The notes beneath the pieces were generated by a model. The model saw only the letters and a list, made by a program, of their open reading frames with translations. It searched no databases and had not been told where the DNA came from. The position numbers and the translations under genes were made by a program. From an uncultured Porphyromonas sp. (GTDB lineage: Bacteria > Bacteroidota > Bacteroidia > Bacteroidales > Porphyromonadaceae), in the NCBI GenBank assembly GCA_900539765.1, contig UQDF01000003.1, positions 1-64,000 on the forward strand: a stretch of 64,000 bases of DNA, given 5' to 3'. Every line of letters begins with the position of its first letter. Position 1 is the first letter of the stretch. This document shows, piece by piece, positions 1 to 9,319 of the stretch.

Positions 1-78
1 ATGAAGTTTTTTTCCTACATTTGTAAGTGTGTTGCACTTGACACTGGAATGTGCGGAGCGTGGAGCGCTAGACACACG

Positions 79-110
79 TTTGCATGACTCATAATAAATA
101 GGTATCTTTG
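79..110 (+). promoter_or_regulatory. Bacteroidetes-type promoter for rubrerythrin
   Basis: A TATCTTTG box at 103-110 matches the Bacteroidetes -7 consensus TAnnTTTG, and a TTTG at 79-82 lies about 23 bases upstream, as expected for the -33 box. The start codon of rubrerythrin follows about 40 bases later. A second TACATTTG at 16-23 is too far upstream to be the obvious choice. Confidence 0.6.
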
Positions 111-151
111 TGGTGGTAATAAACAACATCTAACCTTTAGAATACCTATCT

Positions 152-733
152 ATGAGTAAGAAATCAATCAAAGGTACACGTACCGAGCAGAACCTCCTGA
201 AGTCATTCGCAGGAGAATCACAAGCTAGGAATCGCTATACATACTTCGCTAGCGTAGCGAAGGATGAAGGCTATCGTCAGATCGAGGCTATCTTCCAGGA
301 GACCGCTGATCAGGAGAAGGAGCACGCTAAGCGTTTCTTCAAGTTCCTCGAGGGTGGTGATCTAGAGATCACTGCTTCTTATCCTGCTGGTGTCATCGGC
401 ACCACAGCTGAAAACCTCAAGGCTGCCGCTGATGGTGAGCACTGCGAGGCTGAGGAGCTCTATCCAGAGTTCTCCAAAGTAGCTGAGGAGGAGGGCTTCA
501 AGGAGATTGCCACCGCCTATAACAACATTATCAAAGCTGAGAAGGAGCACGAGCGTCGCTACCTCAAGCTCCTAGAGCGTGTCGAGTCTGGCAAGTACTT
601 CGAGCGTGACGAGGAGATCTACTGGCAGTGCCGCAACTGTGGCTTCGTCGTTAAGGCTAAGAAGGCGCCCGCTAAGTGCCCCGCTTGTGATCACCCACAG
701 GAGCACTTCGAGCCAATGCGCGACAACTACTAA
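152..733 (+). CDS. rbr: Rubrerythrin
   Basis: Non-haem di-iron protein that reduces hydrogen peroxide in the cytoplasm of anaerobes, taking electrons from NAD(P)H through rubredoxin-like partners. The 193 residues show the two expected parts. The first is a four-helix ferritin-like domain (about 1-145) with paired ExxH motifs (EKEHAKR near 55 and EKEHERR near 130). The second is a C-terminal rubredoxin-like iron site with cysteines 160, 163, 176 and 179. Length is normal for the family. The gene stands alone between its own promoter and a strong hairpin terminator, so it is probably monocistronic. Identification is secure; regulation by a peroxide sensor is likely in this group but no operator is visible. 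Confidence 0.97.
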   Translation: MSKKSIKGTRTEQNLLKSFAGESQARNRYTYFASVAKDEGYRQIEAIFQETADQEKEHAKRFFKFLEGGDLEITASYPAGVIGTTAENLKAAADGEHCEAEELYPEFSKVAEEEGFKEIATAYNNIIKAEKEHERRYLKLLERVESGKYFERDEEIYWQCRNCGFVVKAKKAPAKCPACDHPQEHFEPMRDNY

Positions 734-769
734 TAATTAGTAACGCATAGGCAAACAGCCTAGACACAT

Positions 770-803
770 CAAGCCCAGCAAACTCGCTCGTTTGCTGGGC
801 TTG
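770..803 (+). terminator. Rho-independent terminator after rubrerythrin
   Basis: Perfect 14-base inverted arms (770-783 and 790-803) with a 6-base loop, followed by a T-rich stretch. It lies 37 bases past the rubrerythrin stop codon. Confidence 0.85.
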
Positions 804-839
804 ATTCATTTATACCCTTAGGCAAAAGGGGGAGAGCGC

Positions 840-2105
840 TCAGACCAGTGTGCTAAAAAGCTCTGCAAATGCCTTCGCCATTGCTGCGCGCGTGTACTGC
901 TGATAGTGGTCGGTAAAGGTATCTATCGGTAGCAGCTCACCTCGCTCCAGACGCTCCAAGTGATCTCCGAGAAACTGCACCACCTGCGCCGCTTCAGTAG
1001 CAGCAAGCGCTCCACCATGCGCTCTGAGGATCTGCGCCACAACGCTCTCGTCACTCTCCACCATGAGGATTGGTCTACGCATAGCCATCGCCTCAAAGAG
1101 CTTCGTCGTAACCATCCCGTGAGGACCCTCGGGCTGTTCACGACGACCCAAGAGGAGGAGTATGTCAGCCTGCGCCAGTAGCGTCGGTACCTCTGCATAA
1201 GGCACCATAGCGTGAAAGTGCTGACAGGTACGCACCTCGTCGCTATAACGCTCCAGGAGGCTCTCTAGAAGTTGCTGCGAAGCGCTATCACAGTACCAAT
1301 GAACCTCGACAGCGCCACGATGAGCCCATCTACGTAGCGTCTCCTCTTGCAGCGCCTCTAGGAGTAGCGTCGGGTCGCGCATCTCAAGCGAGAGCAACCG
1401 CCCTGTGTAAACAATGCGCAGAGGCAACTGTGGAGCCGTCTCGAGATATGCCACAAAGAGTCTCTCGTCATAACCATTAGGGATACAGACGACTCGCTGC
1501 TTGGGGTGCAGTTGCTGCAACAGATCTCGATGCCACTCAGAGACTGTCGTGATAGCTGTGGCTGCCCTGAGCGCCTCTGTCCGAGCTTTGATAAATCGTC
1601 TACGCAACCATCTATAAGCCTCTCTGCGCAGAGGTACCCACCGTGGTAGCGGCGCTGGCAGAAAGCCCTCTGGCGTATACTCCTCAACGATGTCCCGACA
1701 GTCCATCACGGCGGGTAGCCCCGTCTGTCGTGCCAAGCGAGCGACAGCCGGTAGCGGGAAGGTGCGATAACTCATCCCCACGATCAGATCGTACTGTGTC
1801 AAGTCGTAATGCTGCCGCAAGTGACGTACGAAGCGCCAGCTCTTCACCTGCCATAGCGCATCGGCGAGTGCGTAGAGCGACCTTCCCCTCCTAGGCACTA
1901 GTGGCACACGCTCTAGACGATGAGCGGGCAAGCTACTCTTTTGCTCTACAGAGCCGTGAGAGCCGAGGTGATCTCCTCGTATCTCTTCGCTCACCACATC
2001 AACCTGCCAATCACCCTCGGGGAGCCGCTGTAGGAGTGCCGTGATACGGGGCGCAAACTGCGGGGGTAGCAGGTCTGTCAGTAGCAAGATACGATGAGGA
2101 GCCAT
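840..2105 (-). CDS. Glycosyltransferase, GT-B fold (GT4-like)
   Basis: Probable retaining glycosyltransferase of the GT4-like class, adding a sugar to a surface polysaccharide or glycolipid at the inner membrane; donor and acceptor cannot be read from the sequence. The N-terminal Rossmann part starts at residues 5-20. The C-terminal half carries IPNGYDERLF (208-217), typical of the GT4 inter-domain region, and TTKLFEAMAM (333-342), the nucleotide-sugar-binding stretch. The frame is open for 41 more codons upstream, but those overlap the preceding gene and read as low-complexity Arg/Cys/Ser. The ATG at 2105, 13 bases after that gene's stop, gives a normal N-terminus of 421 residues. It is last in a four-gene minus-strand set. 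Confidence 0.8.
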   Translation of the reverse strand: MAPHRILLLTDLLPPQFAPRITALLQRLPEGDWQVDVVSEEIRGDHLGSHGSVEQKSSLPAHRLERVPLVPRRGRSLYALADALWQVKSWRFVRHLRQHYDLTQYDLIVGMSYRTFPLPAVARLARQTGLPAVMDCRDIVEEYTPEGFLPAPLPRWVPLRREAYRWLRRRFIKARTEALRAATAITTVSEWHRDLLQQLHPKQRVVCIPNGYDERLFVAYLETAPQLPLRIVYTGRLLSLEMRDPTLLLEALQEETLRRWAHRGAVEVHWYCDSASQQLLESLLERYSDEVRTCQHFHAMVPYAEVPTLLAQADILLLLGRREQPEGPHGMVTTKLFEAMAMRRPILMVESDESVVAQILRAHGGALAATEAAQVVQFLGDHLERLERGELLPIDTFTDHYQQYTRAAMAKAFAELFSTLV

Positions 2106-2118
2106 AGGTGAGCAAGGA

Positions 2119-3534
2119 TTATAACCCAACGATGTCAGACGCTGGCGAGAGCTTGATGATCTGGCGCAGCAACGCTCGATACAGACGCGTGTGGTAAATG
2201 TGCGGATCGTCCAGCAGCAGGTTCTCATTGTGAAAGAGTAGCGTCACCTCTCCATGATACTTGTACACCTGATCGACCAACGCCATCGCCACCCGCTCAG
2301 CCTCTGCATAGTCTAGGTGCATATACTTCTCATCGTGTAGCGTGTAGTCCATCACCGTGAGCGGATGCAGGATCAGGTCTGTGACCTCTAGACTTTGCGG
2401 ATTAATAAAGCGCACGGGGCGTGAGGTGCCTAGCCTAAAGCCCGCCACATCAGCATACCCCATCGAGTAGTCGTGGTAGATGCCCGCCCCAAGGAGCGCA
2501 TTGTAGTCCTCAGGCTCACGCACTGCTAGGTAGTGATGACGAGAGTAGAGGACTGGCTCGCCTAGCTCTTTCTCCAGCTCTTCCTTAGCAGACTCCACCG
2601 CTTCGGGGTGCTCAGAGCAGTAGAGGTTTAGATGTAACCCAAACTCCACCTTGCGCCTCCGAGCCAGTCGCATAATCGCCGCTATCTTGCGATTGCGTAG
2701 CGTATAGTTAGGCTTGTCCAGTGGATGCGGGCTGGGAGTCTTGATAAAGAAGATCGTTCGCACAGGAGCGGCGCACTTACGCTGGGTCTCCACGTTCCAA
2801 TCGAGGAAGCGTCCATAGCTAAAGAAGAGATCCTCACTAGCCCGTGAGAAAGTATTGCGATAAGCAGCCCGCAGAGAGAGTCCCTCCTTGAGCAGCAAGC
2901 GCAGGAAGCCCCGCACACCCGAGCTGTAGTACGGTTGATCCAGATCATGCGTCAGAGAGACCGAGCTAAAGCCTGGTACCATCGGCTCTACCGCCAGACC
3001 TATCTCGCCCATCAGCCGTCGTAGCTCCGCAGCATACTCATCTACCAGCGGACGCTCTAGGAAGCCCGCACGATAGGCCAGCGACTCACGCCCTGGGAAG
3101 CGACCATGCTCATCACGCCGCTGACGATAGTAAATCTCCTCGTAGCGCGACAGCAGGAAGAAGCTACTAGCCACCAGATCGGCATAGATCACCAGCCGCC
3201 GACCATAAGGAGTCTCTAGATACTCCTCACGAGGCTCTCCAAAGAGCAGAGGCATCCCATGCCACTCCGCCAGTGGCAGCGCCGGCATCGACTCAGCACG
3301 GCCATACTGATCAAAATCAAAAAAGCCCGATGGCACGATCACCACACGATGATACGGCTCCGCCTCCTCAGGACGGCAGTAAGCAACATAGTCTGGTGAG
3401 CGCTGCATCTGAGCGTGTCGCAAGATGCGGATCCGCCCCGAGATGTCGAGCGGAGTCGCATCTCCGAGTAGAAAAGATAAGATATACTCTGTCGCCTCGT
3501 AGTGTCGCATATAGATCGAGAGCTTACAAGTCAA
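2119..3534 (-). CDS. Polysaccharide deacetylase-like protein (DUF7033 type)
   Basis: 471-residue protein of the NodB-like deacetylase class found in Bacteroidota glycan clusters. A unique N-terminal region (1-185) precedes the NodB-like part, where SLTHDLDQ (193-200) takes the place of the classic TFDDG metal motif. H301 in GLHLNLY and H333/H334 in SRHHY are further candidate ligands. Residues 1-9 include a second possible start at M9. The gene starts 6 bases after the stop of the upstream acetyltransferase-like gene and ends 13 bases before the glycosyltransferase, which argues for one transcript. Substrate is unknown; removal of an N-acetyl group from a cell-surface sugar is a family-level inference. 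Activity is uncertain because motif 1 is altered. Confidence 0.7.
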   Translation of the reverse strand: MTCKLSIYMRHYEATEYILSFLLGDATPLDISGRIRILRHAQMQRSPDYVAYCRPEEAEPYHRVVIVPSGFFDFDQYGRAESMPALPLAEWHGMPLLFGEPREEYLETPYGRRLVIYADLVASSFFLLSRYEEIYYRQRRDEHGRFPGRESLAYRAGFLERPLVDEYAAELRRLMGEIGLAVEPMVPGFSSVSLTHDLDQPYYSSGVRGFLRLLLKEGLSLRAAYRNTFSRASEDLFFSYGRFLDWNVETQRKCAAPVRTIFFIKTPSPHPLDKPNYTLRNRKIAAIMRLARRRKVEFGLHLNLYCSEHPEAVESAKEELEKELGEPVLYSRHHYLAVREPEDYNALLGAGIYHDYSMGYADVAGFRLGTSRPVRFINPQSLEVTDLILHPLTVMDYTLHDEKYMHLDYAEAERVAMALVDQVYKYHGEVTLLFHNENLLLDDPHIYHTRLYRALLRQIIKLSPASDIVGL

Positions 3535-3540
3535 ATGAAC

Positions 3541-4587
3541 TTAGTAAAGATGCTGTAGATAGTACCGACGCAGCTGCAGACGCATAGCGAGCGTCTGTCG
3601 CCCAGCCTGCAAGCGCAGGTAAGGGTGTGGCACAGCGCCAAAGCTACGAAAGAAGAAAGCGATACCACGCTGCATAGACCCCTCAAAGTCAAAGGTGTGG
3701 CACCCCGCCTCTCGACTCCATGTGATGAGTCTATCCAGTAGTAGCGCCATAGCGTCCTCGCCCTCAGGCGTCCTCGCCTGGCCCCCTGCAATGTAGTATG
3801 CCGTGCCAGCATGATGCGCTACGAAGGCGCCCGCCACTGGCTCATCCGTATGCGGTGAGAGCAGGAGCAAGAGAGCACCCTGCCCACGCGCCACAGCAAC
3901 CGTCACAAGTCGTCTCAGCGAGGAGGCGCAGAGACGATCTCCTCCGCTACGCTGCAGGCTCTTACGGCAGAGCTCCACCAGCATCTCCGCACAGGTCGCC
4001 ACATTCGTTGCCTCCTTCATTTCCACCTTCGTCGTCTCAGCCCAAAGCTCTCGCAGACCCAAGGCGGCAGCGCGGCGCACCTTTCGTCGGATCAAGCTAT
4101 TGTACTGCTCCCGGGGAGGTCTTTGCGTCAAGTCTAGGAGATGAGTATAGGCGACCGAACTACGCCACACTCCTGCAGGCGTTTCGCTCAGGAGCCAGTC
4201 CCAGTAGTCTAGCGGTAAGTGCGCCTCTATATAGCGTAGCGATAAGGGTAGCGCCTCACCCAACGCTTCCATAGCAGCTAGATGAGCAATGTACCGATCT
4301 CGATCGAAAGGCTCCTCTCCCACCGCCCCCAAGCGGTCGCTCAGAGGACCAGTAAATTGACAGCAGGGTGGCACAATCAGATGACGTTGTGTCGGCATAA
4401 AGAGAGGCCACACAAGCATTGGAGCGTCCTCCTTGGCTACCTTCGTAGCGAGTACAGACATCTCCTCGCACCCCGAAGCTGCTAGCAACCACCAAGGCTG
4501 CACGTAGAGCGGTAGCGAAGGGATCTCAGCACACCATCGAGTGTACTGCTCGCTAGAGAGCGAAAGCCGATCTACGGAGAGACTCAC
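3541..4587 (-). CDS. GNAT/FemAB-like acyltransferase family protein
   Basis: 348 residues resembling the BioF2-like/FemAB subgroup of the GNAT superfamily, which transfers acyl or aminoacyl groups in envelope and polysaccharide pathways. The pattern of an N-terminal half ending around YNSLIRRKVRRA (about 160-171), then a C-terminal GNAT fold with GAFVAHHAGTAYYIAGG (about 262-278) and FDFEGSM (about 307-313), fits this family. The start codon is GTG at 4585-4587, overlapping the stop of the upstream gene (GTGA), so the two are translationally coupled. Neighbouring deacetylase and glycosyltransferase genes suggest a role in modifying a surface glycan. The acyl donor is not predictable. Confidence 0.65.
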   Translation of the reverse strand: MSLSVDRLSLSSEQYTRWCAEIPSLPLYVQPWWLLAASGCEEMSVLATKVAKEDAPMLVWPLFMPTQRHLIVPPCCQFTGPLSDRLGAVGEEPFDRDRYIAHLAAMEALGEALPLSLRYIEAHLPLDYWDWLLSETPAGVWRSSVAYTHLLDLTQRPPREQYNSLIRRKVRRAAALGLRELWAETTKVEMKEATNVATCAEMLVELCRKSLQRSGGDRLCASSLRRLVTVAVARGQGALLLLLSPHTDEPVAGAFVAHHAGTAYYIAGGQARTPEGEDAMALLLDRLITWSREAGCHTFDFEGSMQRGIAFFFRSFGAVPHPYLRLQAGRQTLAMRLQLRRYYLQHLY

Positions 4588-5063
4588 GACTCGCTAAATC
4601 GTTGCGGGATCAAGAGATTAGTCGGCATAGCATGCAGCTCGTAAGCCTCCTCAGAGAGCTCACGCACAGCCTCCCACAGCAAAGTACTCACCTCTTCAAT
4701 AGACCACCCAGCGATACCGCACCCCACCTCCGTAAGGTAGAAAGTGAGCTTCGGATGATCTAAGGCACAGAGTAACAACCGATGGAAGCTCGCACGCAGA
4801 GCCTCTGGTGCCACCCGACGCATATCCTTGTCCAGTGTAGGCAAGGCATAAGCCTGCCCCGTCAAGCCCTCGAAGACGCCCATCTCTGCGTTAAAGACTC
4901 GGCGTGCAGTACGTGCAGCACCCCCCATATGATGTCCCAGCAGATTACTGCCGAAAACAAATACCTCGTTATCGCGGAGTACAGATATGCGCTCTGGTGT
5001 ATACTCTCCATCAGAGCGATCGGAGAGTTGCTGCCAACCATTAGGAAGTTGTAGAGCTGTCAT
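4584..5063 (-). CDS. Macro domain-like protein (A1S_2505-like)
   Basis: 159-residue cytosolic protein. EVFVFGSNLLGHHMGGAA (33-50) and VGCGIAGWSIEEV (113-125) match a small macro-like family seen in phages and bacteria and thought to bind or process ADP-ribose-type ligands (established only at fold level). No signal peptide or membrane segment is visible. It is first in the minus-strand set and shares four bases with the next gene. Its presence at the head of a glycan-type cluster is unexplained. Its function is not assigned beyond the fold. Confidence 0.6.
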   Translation of the reverse strand: MTALQLPNGWQQLSDRSDGEYTPERISVLRDNEVFVFGSNLLGHHMGGAARTARRVFNAEMGVFEGLTGQAYALPTLDKDMRRVAPEALRASFHRLLLCALDHPKLTFYLTEVGCGIAGWSIEEVSTLLWEAVRELSEEAYELHAMPTNLLIPQRFSES

Positions 5064-5138
5064 GATAACTAAGCTTTTTGAATTTACGACATGGTCACAA
5101 GAGACCCAGCGTTATCTAGTAGCATAGATCAGAGAGCT

Positions 5139-5176
5139 ACGTAGGGTACGACAAGCATCGCTCACACACCCTACGT
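5139..5176 (-). terminator. Hairpin downstream of recA
   Basis: Nine-base arms ACGTAGGGT (5139-5147) and ACCCTACGT (5168-5176) with a 20-base loop, 14 bases after the recA stop. There is no strong T-run, so efficiency is uncertain. Confidence 0.45.
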
Positions 5177-5189
5177 CCCTCTATCTGTA

Positions 5190-6326
5190 TTATATATCGA
5201 AGTCTTCGTCGACCAGCTGATCTGTCGTGTCTAGCTCTTCGCCCTCCTCACCCTCAGAGTCATCTGGAGAGAGGTGTAACTTGCCCTCATGAGCTAGCTG
5301 ATCCATCACCTGCTGAGCCACTTCGTCGGCCAGCTCGGGATTGTCATCGAGTAGCTCCTTAACCGCATCACGACCTTGGCCGATGTTATTGCCCTGATAG
5401 GAGTACCACGAGCCACTCTTCTTGAGGATGCCCATATCGGTAGCAGCATCGATGATCTCGCCCACACGATTGATACCCTGACCGAAGAGGATGTCAAACT
5501 CAGCACGACGGAAGGGAGGAGCCACCTTGTTCTTGACGACACGCACGCTCGTCACCTTACCGACCACATCGTCGCCCTTCTTGATCTGCTTGTAAGCCCG
5601 TATATCTAGACGCACTGAGGAGTAAAACTTCAGTGCATTACCACCCGTCGTCACCTCGCTAGGGCCCGTAGGACTATAGCCACTACTGATCTTCATACGT
5701 AGCTGATTGATGAAGATACAGCAAGTCTTAGAGCGACTCACGGCAGCTGTGATCTTGCGCATAGCACGAGACATAAGACGTGCATGCAGACCCACCTGCG
5801 TATCCCCCATCTCACCCTCTATCTCCGCCTTAGGCGTCAGAGCAGCGACCGAGTCCACCACGAGAATGTCGACCGCTGACGAGCGGATCAGCTGCTCAGC
5901 AATGTCGAGCGCCTGCTCACCATCATCAGGCTGAGAGATCCACAGACGACTAATGTCTACCCCCAGAGCCTGCGCATAAGTCGGATCAAAAGCATGCTCC
6001 GCATCGATGATCGCAGCAATGCCGCCCAGCTTCTGCGCCTCAGCAATAGCGTGGATAGCCAGCGTCGTCTTACCCGAAGACTCTGGACCAAAGATCTCTA
6101 TGATACGCCCACGAGGGTAGCCCCCGACACCGAGGGCAATGTCGAGCGTCAAGCTCCCCGAGGGGATCACACTCACATCCTCCACGGCATCATCAGCCAT
6201 ATTCATGATAGCACCCTTGCCAAACTGCTTCTGTATGCGTCCCATCGTAGTCTCCAGCGCCTTCATCTTTGCCGCAGCATCGGTGATAGGCGGAGCGACG
6301 ACGGCCTTCTCGTTTTTCTTTGCCAT
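5190..6326 (-). CDS. recA: Recombinase RecA
   Basis: ATP-dependent strand-exchange protein of homologous recombination and activator of SOS cleavage. The 378 residues include the Walker A motif GPESSGKT (80-87), the Walker B region [10 protein letters not shown], the NQLR motif near 230 and an acidic C-terminal tail ending in DEDFDI. Length is slightly above the 350-residue norm because of this tail. The N-terminus [10 protein letters not shown] is typical of Bacteroidota RecA, supporting the start. The gene has its own promoter-like box at 6398-6405 and no partner such as recX nearby. No obvious SOS box was recognised. Confidence 0.98.
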   Translation of the reverse strand: MAKKNEKAVVAPPITDAAAKMKALETTMGRIQKQFGKGAIMNMADDAVEDVSVIPSGSLTLDIALGVGGYPRGRIIEIFGPESSGKTTLAIHAIAEAQKLGGIAAIIDAEHAFDPTYAQALGVDISRLWISQPDDGEQALDIAEQLIRSSAVDILVVDSVAALTPKAEIEGEMGDTQVGLHARLMSRAMRKITAAVSRSKTCCIFINQLRMKISSGYSPTGPSEVTTGGNALKFYSSVRLDIRAYKQIKKGDDVVGKVTSVRVVKNKVAPPFRRAEFDILFGQGINRVGEIIDAATDMGILKKSGSWYSYQGNNIGQGRDAVKELLDDNPELADEVAQQVMDQLAHEGKLHLSPDDSEGEEGEELDTTDQLVDEDFDI

Positions 6327-6397
6327 ATATACCTAGTCGTTAGTTGAATATCGGAGGCCTGCGAGCGTCCGCTCTCAAGTATAGATGACCTCCCATA

Positions 6398-6405
6398 CAA
6401 AGGTA
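6398..6405 (-). promoter_or_regulatory. TACCTTTG -7 box upstream of recA
   Basis: Reads TACCTTTG on the minus strand, 72 bases before the recA start. A CTGTTTC at about 6416-6422 could act as a weak -33 element. Confidence 0.45.
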
Positions 6406-6587
6406 ATGAAAAAAGAAACAGCTCAGTAAATCTCTGCAAAACCTCAGTTTATCAAATCGAGTAGCCCGATGAGACGAGTGTCGAGGTGTCACTTATACCA
6501 CTGTGTCCATGCTCTGTGCCCCTAAACAATACAGGGTCACTTGTGAGCTTTGCGAAATAGACCCAAAGCTAGATTTCTGAAAAACAT

Positions 6588-6595
6588 TATATTTG
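6588..6595 (+). promoter_or_regulatory. TATATTTG -7 box upstream of the secreted-protein pair
   Basis: Matches TAnnTTTG and lies 45 bases before the ATG at 6640. No good -33 TTTG is present at the ideal distance. Confidence 0.45.
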
Positions 6596-6639
6596 CCAAA
6601 CGTAATAGAGCAAAAAACCAATTCAATTTACAATCCGCT

Positions 6640-7164
6640 ATGAAAAGAGTTACAAAAGGACTCGCACTCGTGCCTCTACTCTGGCTCCTGCTACTACCCC
6701 AAGTGGTGACCGCACAGACACTCCCCACCACACTGGTAGTCAAAACCACCGAGAGCGCTGAGCTGTGCTATGATCTGACCAAGATCAGCAAGATCACATT
6801 CACATCTGGCGCGATCAAGATAGAGCGCAACGATGCCGACCAGCACTTCACACCCGAGATGGTGACCATGAGCGACATCGACAAGCTCTTCTTTGCCAAG
6901 GATCGCAAGGACAACACGACCCACATCGTGTCTCCACTCCAAGCTCCGACAGCTACGCTGAGCTACTACACGGTAGGCCGAGAGATACACATCGAGGGCT
7001 TCACCCCTAGCGATGAGACGCTCTACATCTACACATCAGAGGGACAGCTCCTATCGCAGTACCCCGTCACATCTGCTACTTGCATCCTAGATGCTACCCT
7101 ATGGCCTAATGGTCTATACATCGCTACAACAAACGTACACAACACCCTCAAGATAACTCTCTAA
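6640..7164 (+). CDS. Small secreted protein with T9SS-like C-terminal domain
   Basis: 174 residues from the ATG at 6640. The frame is open 30 codons further upstream, but only this start gives a proper signal peptide (KR, then about 15 hydrophobic residues, then TAQ). After the signal, residues around 25-55 carry the ELCYDLTKISKITF pattern common at the N-terminus of Bacteroidota surface proteins. The last 70 residues (IHIEGF, LYIYTSEGQLL, WPNGLYIATT) resemble a type IX secretion sorting domain. The stop TAA overlaps the ATG of the next gene by one base, implying co-translation with it. No enzymatic motif was seen. Function unknown; probably cell-surface or secreted. Confidence 0.65.
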   Translation: MKRVTKGLALVPLLWLLLLPQVVTAQTLPTTLVVKTTESAELCYDLTKISKITFTSGAIKIERNDADQHFTPEMVTMSDIDKLFFAKDRKDNTTHIVSPLQAPTATLSYYTVGREIHIEGFTPSDETLYIYTSEGQLLSQYPVTSATCILDATLWPNGLYIATTNVHNTLKITL

Positions 7165-9059
7165 TGAAAAAGCAACTACTACACACAATTCTAGCAGGGC
7201 TCCTCGCCCTCCTACCCTCGCTCGCCTTAGCTCAGAGCAACGAACGCATGCTCATCTACTCCAAGAGTGGCGAGATACTGCCCTATCGTGTAGAGCATAT
7301 CGATAGCATCAAGTTTCTCACTGACGATGTCGATCTCACGCTCAATCCGACAGTCACACCACACGCAGATGGCACAACTGGCAAGATGAAGCTCAAGGTG
7401 GGCGATGTAGGTGGTGACGTTAGCAGCATCAAGGTGATCCTCCCTGAGAGCTTTATGATCGCCGACATGGACGATATGCAGTGCTTACGGCTCTTTACCC
7501 CAGAGATGGCTGCGCGTATGGGCGTACAGATCTTTAACGTCGAGGGCGGCAAGGAGTACGACCTATCAGGTATGCAGCAGGGGTATGACTACACGGCACT
7601 CTTCCTCCCATATGATGAGCTTGGCTGTCCAGGCAACGTCAAGCGCGTTGAGTTCAAAGTCCCCAAGGGCAAGCTCGCAGGCGACCCAAAGATGGAGGTT
7701 TCCTTCTCAAATGTCACTCCTACCGGCTACACTGCTACGCTAAAACCCAACGCAGATGTCACTGGTTACTTTTTCCTCAATGATCTGACAGATGCGACCG
7801 CACGAGATCAGATGATGCAGATGATGCACATCCCCGACCTCAAGCACTACGTCGTACTATATGGTACGGACTTTACTACAGGCAAAGCTCACGAGGGTGA
7901 ATCTCAGAGCGTGATGACTGACTTTGTCCCAGGCACTAGCTACTCACTCTTTGTAGTCCTAGTAGATAAGGACGGCCAGTACTCCGATGTCCAGGAGTTT
8001 AAGGTTACGACAGCTAAGAAGGGTACCTCCCAGACTGCTAAAGTAAACGTCGAGATCAAGGAGGTCTCCGAGTCTGCGGTAATAGTCGTCAACACCCCCG
8101 ACGAAAACACCTCTTCGTATCGAGAGATCGTTGTCGAGAAGTCTAAGTACAACGAGGATGAGATCCTTAAGTATCTAAAGGAGAGCCCTGAGAGCATGTC
8201 TCTGCCATACCGCACAGAAGCTTACACCTCTGCTTGGACTGACCTCAAGTCAGGCACCGCCTACTATGCACTAGCCATAGCAAAGAATGGTGACAACGAG
8301 TGGGGGGCCCTCACCAAGGTCGAGTTCACCACGCTCTCCGTCGATCAAGCTGTCACGCTACCTCTGGCCTACCTCGCCGAGTACAACGTCAATGCCGAGG
8401 GAACGGACTTTGTCACGACACAAGCTCTCGATGTGAGTGGTTACTTCTCCTACGAAGATGCCGTAGAGAAGTTTACCAACGTGACCATTGCTGGCAAGAA
8501 GTACCACCTCCCCAGCAAAGAAGAGTGGATGGCAATACTACCCACTTCTGCAGAACCTGACTATGTAAACTTTTCGGAGCAACGAACCCACAATGACGTT
8601 CAGGAAGATGTTAAGATCGCAGGCGAGAGTATCTCCTCGACCAATGACTATCAGAGCAATGGTAGTGGAAGTGTATATGCCCTTCGCTATAAGGGTACAA
8701 ACTTTGTATCCGCTTGGAGCTATGAGTATACGACACTAAACGGCGGAAGAGTAATGAAGATAACCTGTCGCTCACTGCTGAACAAAGGCACTTTGCCAAC
8801 TTTAGAAGAGATCTCAGCATCGAAATTCTGGGAGGCTAATAATGGTAACGACATTGTTAGATACTTCCCCGCTGCAGGCTTTATCGACTCAGAGGATGAA
8901 CCCTTTGGAGAGTCTTTAGCTGGTTATTATTGGTCTTCTACCAAGTACAATATGTGGTACTCTTGGAATGCTCTCTTTGGTAACGAATATGCCTGTACAT
9001 ACCAAGGCGAATCATCTAATAGATTTTCCGTACGCCTATTTGAAGATGCTAGCAAGTAA
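7164..9059 (+). CDS. Secreted FISUMP/fibronectin-like surface protein
   Basis: 631 residues with a signal peptide (1-23, cleavage after ALA). Residues 27-55 repeat the MLIYSKSGEILPYRVEHIDS pattern seen in the preceding gene product. Two fibronectin III-like stretches follow (about 180-285 and 290-400, each ending in a FKVTTA or VEFTT strand). The C-terminal part has YHLPSKEEWMAILP (about 448-461) and AGYYWSSTKYN (about 591-601), the signatures of the Fibrobacter succinogenes major paralogous (FISUMP) domain. No clear sorting domain ends the protein. Together with its upstream partner it forms a two-gene operon closed by the hairpin at 9107-9147. Adhesive or structural surface role is inferred. 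Confidence 0.65.
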   Translation: MKKQLLHTILAGLLALLPSLALAQSNERMLIYSKSGEILPYRVEHIDSIKFLTDDVDLTLNPTVTPHADGTTGKMKLKVGDVGGDVSSIKVILPESFMIADMDDMQCLRLFTPEMAARMGVQIFNVEGGKEYDLSGMQQGYDYTALFLPYDELGCPGNVKRVEFKVPKGKLAGDPKMEVSFSNVTPTGYTATLKPNADVTGYFFLNDLTDATARDQMMQMMHIPDLKHYVVLYGTDFTTGKAHEGESQSVMTDFVPGTSYSLFVVLVDKDGQYSDVQEFKVTTAKKGTSQTAKVNVEIKEVSESAVIVVNTPDENTSSYREIVVEKSKYNEDEILKYLKESPESMSLPYRTEAYTSAWTDLKSGTAYYALAIAKNGDNEWGALTKVEFTTLSVDQAVTLPLAYLAEYNVNAEGTDFVTTQALDVSGYFSYEDAVEKFTNVTIAGKKYHLPSKEEWMAILPTSAEPDYVNFSEQRTHNDVQEDVKIAGESISSTNDYQSNGSGSVYALRYKGTNFVSAWSYEYTTLNGGRVMKITCRSLLNKGTLPTLEEISASKFWEANNGNDIVRYFPAAGFIDSEDEPFGESLAGYYWSSTKYNMWYSWNALFGNEYACTYQGESSNRFSVRLFEDASK

Positions 9060-9106
9060 ATCTATTGCCCTCTGATCGCAGGATCAGAGACCGTAAGAAT
9101 AATAAC

Positions 9107-9147
9107 GAGATGGCTCAACCGCTCCTACGTAGCAGTTGAGCCATCTC
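9107..9147 (+). terminator. Rho-independent terminator after the secreted-protein operon
   Basis: Perfect 13-base arms (9107-9119 and 9135-9147) with a 15-base loop, followed by TCTTTCTTGTTT. Confidence 0.85.
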
Positions 9148-9163
9148 TCTTTCTTGTTTAGGG

Positions 9164-9248
9164 TCCGACCTCCCACGAGGGGAGGTCGTTATGCGGGGGG
9201 TATCCATCGGCCCCCCCAGTCGTTCGGGCTACGCCCTCCGACTGGGGG
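9164..9248 (+). repeat. Palindromic repeat unit, copy 1 (forward orientation)
   Basis: Contains an inverted GACCTCCC/GGGGAGGTC hairpin, then the 36-base palindrome at 9213-9248 whose arms are CCCCCAGTCG and CGACTGGGGG. The same block recurs at 10566-10653, on the far side of the transposase gene. Copies at 9460 and 9631 are inverted relative to it. Confidence 0.85.
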
Positions 9249-9319
9249 CTAGGATCCGTCCGACCGCGCTGCGGTCGTCCCTCGCTAAGCCTGAGAGCGA
9301 AACGTCATTGTCATCTGTT

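Noticed and set aside
2106..2228. Upstream extension of the glycosyltransferase frame
   Set aside because: It overlaps the end of the deacetylase-like gene and reads as Arg/Cys/Ser-rich sequence; ATG 2105 gives the family N-terminus.
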